This document shows positions 60,530 through 64,000 of a DNA stretch of 64,000 nucleotides, piece after piece. The stretch's first letter is position 1. Every line of letters starts with the position of its first letter. This DNA comes from Flavobacteriales bacterium BRH_c54 (lineage in GTDB: Bacteria > Bacteroidota > Bacteroidia > Flavobacteriales_E > Vicingaceae), in contig LADZ01000018.1 of the NCBI GenBank assembly GCA_000961845.1, positions 1 through 64,000 on the forward strand, given 5' to 3'. The position numbers and the translations under genes were made by a program. Below the pieces are notes generated by a model, which did not search any database, was not told the DNA's origin, and saw only the letters and a program-made list of their open reading frames with translations.

Positions 60530-63500
60530 TTAAGCTTCGTTGTTTTCTAAATTTCTAACTTTTGTCAAGTAATATACGTTAGGTTGTTGACCAACTTCTT
60601 CTATTACTCTGTAAGCTCTATCATGGTTCATATCTCCATTAATTTTGCTTTCTGTATCATTCAAATCACCAAAAGTAATGGCATTTGTAGGACAAGCACC
60701 AGAACATGCTGTTTGAATGGCTCCATCTTGAACTTTTGTACTTGCTTTTTTAGCATCTAATTTTCCAGCTTGAATTCTTTGAACACACATGCTACATTTT
60801 TCCATTACCCCTCTTGCTCTAACAACTACATCTGGATTTAATACCATTCTTCCTAAATCATCTTGAGCTGGATTAACTTCAGTAAACTTATCGTAAGCGA
60901 TATAGTTAAACCAGTTGAATCTTCTTACTTTATAAGCACAGTTGTTAGCACAATATCTTGTACCAATACATCTGTTGTAAGCCATCATGTTCAATCCTTC
61001 ATTACTATGTGTTGTTGCTGCAACAGGACAAACTGTTTCGCAACCTGCGTGGTTACAGTGCTGACACATCATTGGCTGGTGAACAACTTGTGGGTTGTCA
61101 GCAGGATCTTCCATTTTTCTATATCCAGCAATTGATTTGTCTTCAATATCTGCATCAGTACTATAATATCTATCGATACGCATCCAGTGCATTTCTCTTC
61201 CTCGTCTTACTTCATCTTTACCTACAACAGGAACATTATTTTCAGAAATACATGCTGTTACACAAGCACTACATCCAATACAAGTATTCATGTCAATAGA
61301 CATTCCCCATCTGTGTCCAATATTTTCTACCGGATGTTCTTTCCATAAATCAAACTCTTTGATGTTTTTCTTAATAAATTCACCTTTCTCGTGCGTTACT
61401 AATTTATGTTCCGGGTTATAAGCGTCTTTATTTCCTTGTTTGTAAGTTGCCAAAGTAGTTTCTCTAACTACAGAGTCTCTACCCATAACTGTTTGATGCG
61501 TTTGAGTAGCTGCAATAGGGTAAGTTCCGCTAACTTCTGCGATGGTAGCTCCTACGTAGTAAGCAGCTCCTGTAGCAGAACGTCCAACTAAAGGATATGC
61601 GTTTTTACCTGTTGGTTCAGACATGTTTCCAACAACTTTTCCGTAACCTACAGCAATACCAATAGTTCCTCTTGCCTGACCTGGTTGAGCAACAACCGGC
61701 ATATTTTCTACAGTAACACCATTTGCAGTAACACTAATCATGTTTGCTGGTGATTCCTGACCTAATTGAGTATTGTAACCTCTTTCCTTCATTTCTGCAG
61801 GATTCATAGTTACATAGTTGTCCCAAGTAATTTTAGTTATCGGATCCGGAGTTTCTTGTAACCATGGGTTATCTGCTCCTGCTCCTGCACCAACTGCTGC
61901 ATTTTGAGTAATTTCTAATTCAAAATCTCCGGCAAATGGTTTGTTGCTAACTTTTATTCCTGCTAATGCTTCACCATTAAATGAAGCAACACCAGTTTCA
62001 ACATTCATTTTAATCTCTCCATCATGAACAACTTTGTTCCAGAAATCATTAAATGGCGTTAATATTAATTCGCTAGCAAATGTATTTTTCCATGTTTCTC
62101 TAATAAAATTATAATAACTTGTATCTTCTTTCCCTGCCCAAACTAAACAACTCTCTTGTGCTTGACGAGTATTAAATAAAGGAGAAATAGTTGGTTGTTG
62201 TATCGTGTAATAATTGCTTACCGGATTGTAATCATTCCATGATTCGAATGCGTGATTATCCGGACAAACATATTTACAAGCTTTAGACGTTTCGTTTGCT
62301 TTTGTTGCAAAAGAAATAGTTGATTTAACTTTTCCTAAAGCTACTTTAAATTTCTCTCCTAAACTGAAAACAGGGTCAACACCATAAATAGCTAAAACGT
62401 CCACTTTACCTTCATTCATTTCAGCGATTAATGCTTCTACTTTAGCATCGTCTCCGGCTTTAGTTTTAGATATCGTATTCACATCAATAGTATTCCCATA
62501 ATTTCCTAAAATTTGGTTGATACCATTAACGATTAATTGCGTGTCTTTATCATTATTTCCTGCAACAACAATAGAAGCGCCTTTAGCAGCTTTTAAAGAT
62601 TTAATTGCATTAGCAATTTGTGCATCATAATTAGTTTTAGGAGCATCAATACTTCCTCCTAATTGTTTGTATATGTTGGCTAAAATAGCAGCATATTCAG
62701 ATGGTTTTACAGGAACTCTTACATCTGCATTTGTTCCTGAAAGCGACATGTTCGCCTCAAATTGGAAATGTTTCGACATCCAATCATTATCCGGCTTACG
62801 TGTTTGAGCATAATCATTCAAATACATAGGAGTATCTAGCCAGTTGCCCATAAAATCTGCTCCAACACTAACAATAGTTTTTGCTTTAGCGAAATTATAA
62901 GTTGGGATTGCTCTAACGCCAAATGATGCCATATTAGCATCTAACATTCCTGAGTAAGAAATTTCATCTAATTGAACAATATTTAATTTATTAGTTGCTG
63001 CCCCTTCTTCAATTGAAGCTGTTGTCCCTAAACTTTCAATCGCTTTTCTTGTTGATGGACTTATTAAACTTGCAGTTAAAACTCTTACATTTTTAGCAGC
63101 TGTTAAGTCTTTTTTAATAGCAGCATCAATAGTTTTCCAATCAGTAGCATTTCCGCCCATCATTGGGTTTTGGTACCTGTTATTATCATATAATGAAAGT
63201 ACAGCACCTGCAATTCTTGCATTAATTGCTCCTTTAGTAAGCTTAGATTCTTTGTTACCTGTTACATGAATAGGTCTTCCTTCTCTGGTTTTAACCAAAA
63301 TTGGAGCAAAATCATTACCATCAGAATAAGTAGAAGCATAATAATTTGCTTTACCAGGAGTAATTTCTTCCGGTTTAGTAATATAAGGAATAGCCTTAGT
63401 AACCGGAGTTTCGCAAGCCGCTAATGAAGCTGCTGCAACACCAAAACCAAGATATTTTAAGAAGTCTCTACGTGATGTAGATGAATTTTCCAATGTTTCG

Positions 63501-63622
63501 TTGTCACCTAAAAACTTGTCTATCGGTAACTCCTCAGGAAATTCATTGTTCACAGACTCCAAAAATTTAGGGTCATTATTTAGTTGTTCTAAACCTTTCC
63601 AGTATTTTTTTGAATTAGCCAT
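60530..63622 (-). CDS. actB: Alternative complex III iron-sulfur subunit ActB (TAT signal)
   Basis: A 1030-residue fusion of a molybdopterin-oxidoreductase-like domain (about residues 60-750; in ACIII this lacks the molybdenum cofactor) and a C-terminal four-cluster ferredoxin domain. A twin-arginine motif SRRDFLKYLGF (about residues 51-61) with a following Ala-rich stretch and Cys suggests export and anchoring. Cluster motifs include CIGCSACVTAC, CQHCNHAGCETVCP and CSMCVQRIQ, with CSGACPTNAI near the end. It accepts electrons from ActC and passes them to the heme subunits. Confidence 0.95.
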   Translation of the reverse strand: MANSKKYWKGLEQLNNDPKFLESVNNEFPEELPIDKFLGDNETLENSSTSRRDFLKYLGFGVAAASLAACETPVTKAIPYITKPEEITPGKANYYASTYSDGNDFAPILVKTREGRPIHVTGNKESKLTKGAINARIAGAVLSLYDNNRYQNPMMGGNATDWKTIDAAIKKDLTAAKNVRVLTASLISPSTRKAIESLGTTASIEEGAATNKLNIVQLDEISYSGMLDANMASFGVRAIPTYNFAKAKTIVSVGADFMGNWLDTPMYLNDYAQTRKPDNDWMSKHFQFEANMSLSGTNADVRVPVKPSEYAAILANIYKQLGGSIDAPKTNYDAQIANAIKSLKAAKGASIVVAGNNDKDTQLIVNGINQILGNYGNTIDVNTISKTKAGDDAKVEALIAEMNEGKVDVLAIYGVDPVFSLGEKFKVALGKVKSTISFATKANETSKACKYVCPDNHAFESWNDYNPVSNYYTIQQPTISPLFNTRQAQESCLVWAGKEDTSYYNFIRETWKNTFASELILTPFNDFWNKVVHDGEIKMNVETGVASFNGEALAGIKVSNKPFAGDFELEITQNAAVGAGAGADNPWLQETPDPITKITWDNYVTMNPAEMKERGYNTQLGQESPANMISVTANGVTVENMPVVAQPGQARGTIGIAVGYGKVVGNMSEPTGKNAYPLVGRSATGAAYYVGATIAEVSGTYPIAATQTHQTVMGRDSVVRETTLATYKQGNKDAYNPEHKLVTHEKGEFIKKNIKEFDLWKEHPVENIGHRWGMSIDMNTCIGCSACVTACISENNVPVVGKDEVRRGREMHWMRIDRYYSTDADIEDKSIAGYRKMEDPADNPQVVHQPMMCQHCNHAGCETVCPVAATTHSNEGLNMMAYNRCIGTRYCANNCAYKVRRFNWFNYIAYDKFTEVNPAQDDLGRMVLNPDVVVRARGVMEKCSMCVQRIQAGKLDAKKASTKVQDGAIQTACSGACPTNAITFGDLNDTESKINGDMNHDRAYRVIEEVGQQPNVYYLTKVRNLENNEA

Positions 63623-63683
63623 ATTTATGTTAATTGTAAGTCTTACTTTATATATCTATTAAAAGAATCTTATTTATTATTGA

Positions 63684-64000
63684 TTAGTAGTGACATTTAG
63701 CACACTCCATTCCACCAATTTCATCAACCGTTAGTTTACCATCTTCTAGCACTTTGTTTCTAAACTCTTCCGGCATTCTTTTATGCATTTCATCATAATA
63801 ACCATTGTCTTTTGTAGAAACTCCTGTGCTTTTATGACACTCGATACACCATCCCATAGTTAATTTAGAATGTTGACCTACCACATCCATTTCTTCAACT
63901 GGCCCGTGACAAGTTTGACATTGTTGGTTTCCAACAGTTACGTGTTGTTGGTGACTAAAGAATACGTGATCTGGTAAGTTGTGAACTTTTATCCATTTAA
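63684..64000 (-). CDS. actA: Alternative complex III multiheme cytochrome c subunit ActA, C-terminal part
   Basis: The frame is open from the right edge to the stop at 63684 and encodes the C-terminal 105 residues of a multiheme cytochrome c. Three heme motifs are visible, CQTCH, CIECH and CAKCH (the last ends the protein), with surrounding HVFFSHQQH typical of the pentaheme ActA. The N-terminus lies outside the window. It precedes actB by 61 bases and is the first gene of the operon as far as visible. Confidence 0.92.
   Translation of the reverse strand, partial: KWIKVHNLPDHVFFSHQQHVTVGNQQCQTCHGPVEEMDVVGQHSKLTMGWCIECHKSTGVSTKDNGYYDEMHKRMPEEFRNKVLEDGKLTVDEIGGMECAKCHY

Noticed and set aside
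60530-63622. Molybdenum enzyme or formate dehydrogenase identity for the large iron-sulfur protein
   Set aside because: Gene order act(A)BCDEF and the fused four-cluster ferredoxin domain identify ActB, whose molybdopterin-like domain is vestigial.
1-64000. tRNA, rRNA, tmRNA, CRISPR, IS or prophage sequences
   Set aside because: Reading the intergenic regions by eye gave no cloverleaf, transposase, integrase or spaced direct repeats; a tRNAscan or Infernal run would be needed for certainty.

Overview
The window is AT-rich chromosomal DNA from a member of the Bacteroidota, most likely Flavobacteriales or a close relative. The evidence is a porP-gldKLMN (type IX secretion/gliding) cluster, a PorG-like protein, GldA, DUF4271, DUF2795 and DUF6089-type proteins, an alternative complex III operon, a PKD-repeat exported protein, bacillithiol genes, and promoters of the Bacteroidota TAnnTTTG (-7) type. 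Almost everything is core genome. I see no prophage, IS element, CRISPR array, rRNA or tRNA gene, and no gene-free stretch reaches 300 bases.

Layout from left to right. 1-6.3 kb, minus strand: a truncated multi-PKD exported protein, cysN-cysD sulfate activation, and a PorG-like outer-membrane protein. 6.4-9.8 kb, plus: a nitronate monooxygenase/FabK-like enzyme, an M16 peptidase and bshA. 9.8-13.6 kb: murI, a BlaI/BlaR1-like pair, a DUF2795 protein, a cobalamin adenosyltransferase and an unlisted 49-residue Cys-rich ORF. 13.6-17.2 kb: a 592-residue MORN-type repeat protein and a TPR-PP2C phosphatase. 17.3-26.6 kb, plus: a tripartite RND efflux cassette flanked by two small membrane-anchored proteins and a TonB-dependent receptor. 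26.6-30.2 kb: a polytopic membrane protein, gatC, an acyltransferase and trpS. 30.3-40.1 kb, minus: topA, a degenerate arginase-fold gene, then porP-gldK-gldL-gldM-gldN.

40.3-47.1 kb: proC, an Lrp regulator, a cyclase-family protein, hemW, a sensor kinase, hemD and DUF4271. 47.2-49.6 kb: two exbD genes, a small membrane protein and an exbB-like gene (proton-motive energisation). 49.7-51.1 kb: metK behind a SAM-II riboswitch. 51.1-56.4 kb: gldA, then rsgA, dtd, a bacilliredoxin, rpoN and a PAP2-like membrane protein. 56.6-64 kb, minus: the alternative complex III genes actF to actA (actA truncated by the right edge).

Connections. GldK/L/M/N, PorP and PorG should form the secretion machine that exports proteins such as the PKD protein. 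bshA and the bacilliredoxin belong to one low-molecular-weight thiol system. The exbB/exbD cluster would energise TonB receptors such as the one at 24.3 kb. The least ordinary signals are: an arginase-fold protein that has lost four of six metal ligands, located just upstream of porP; an intrinsic-terminator-like hairpin that doubles as the signal-peptide coding region of a small protein; several promoters whose -7 box ends only 4-7 bases before the start codon, suggesting leaderless mRNAs; and a tiny Cys-rich ORF with such a promoter.
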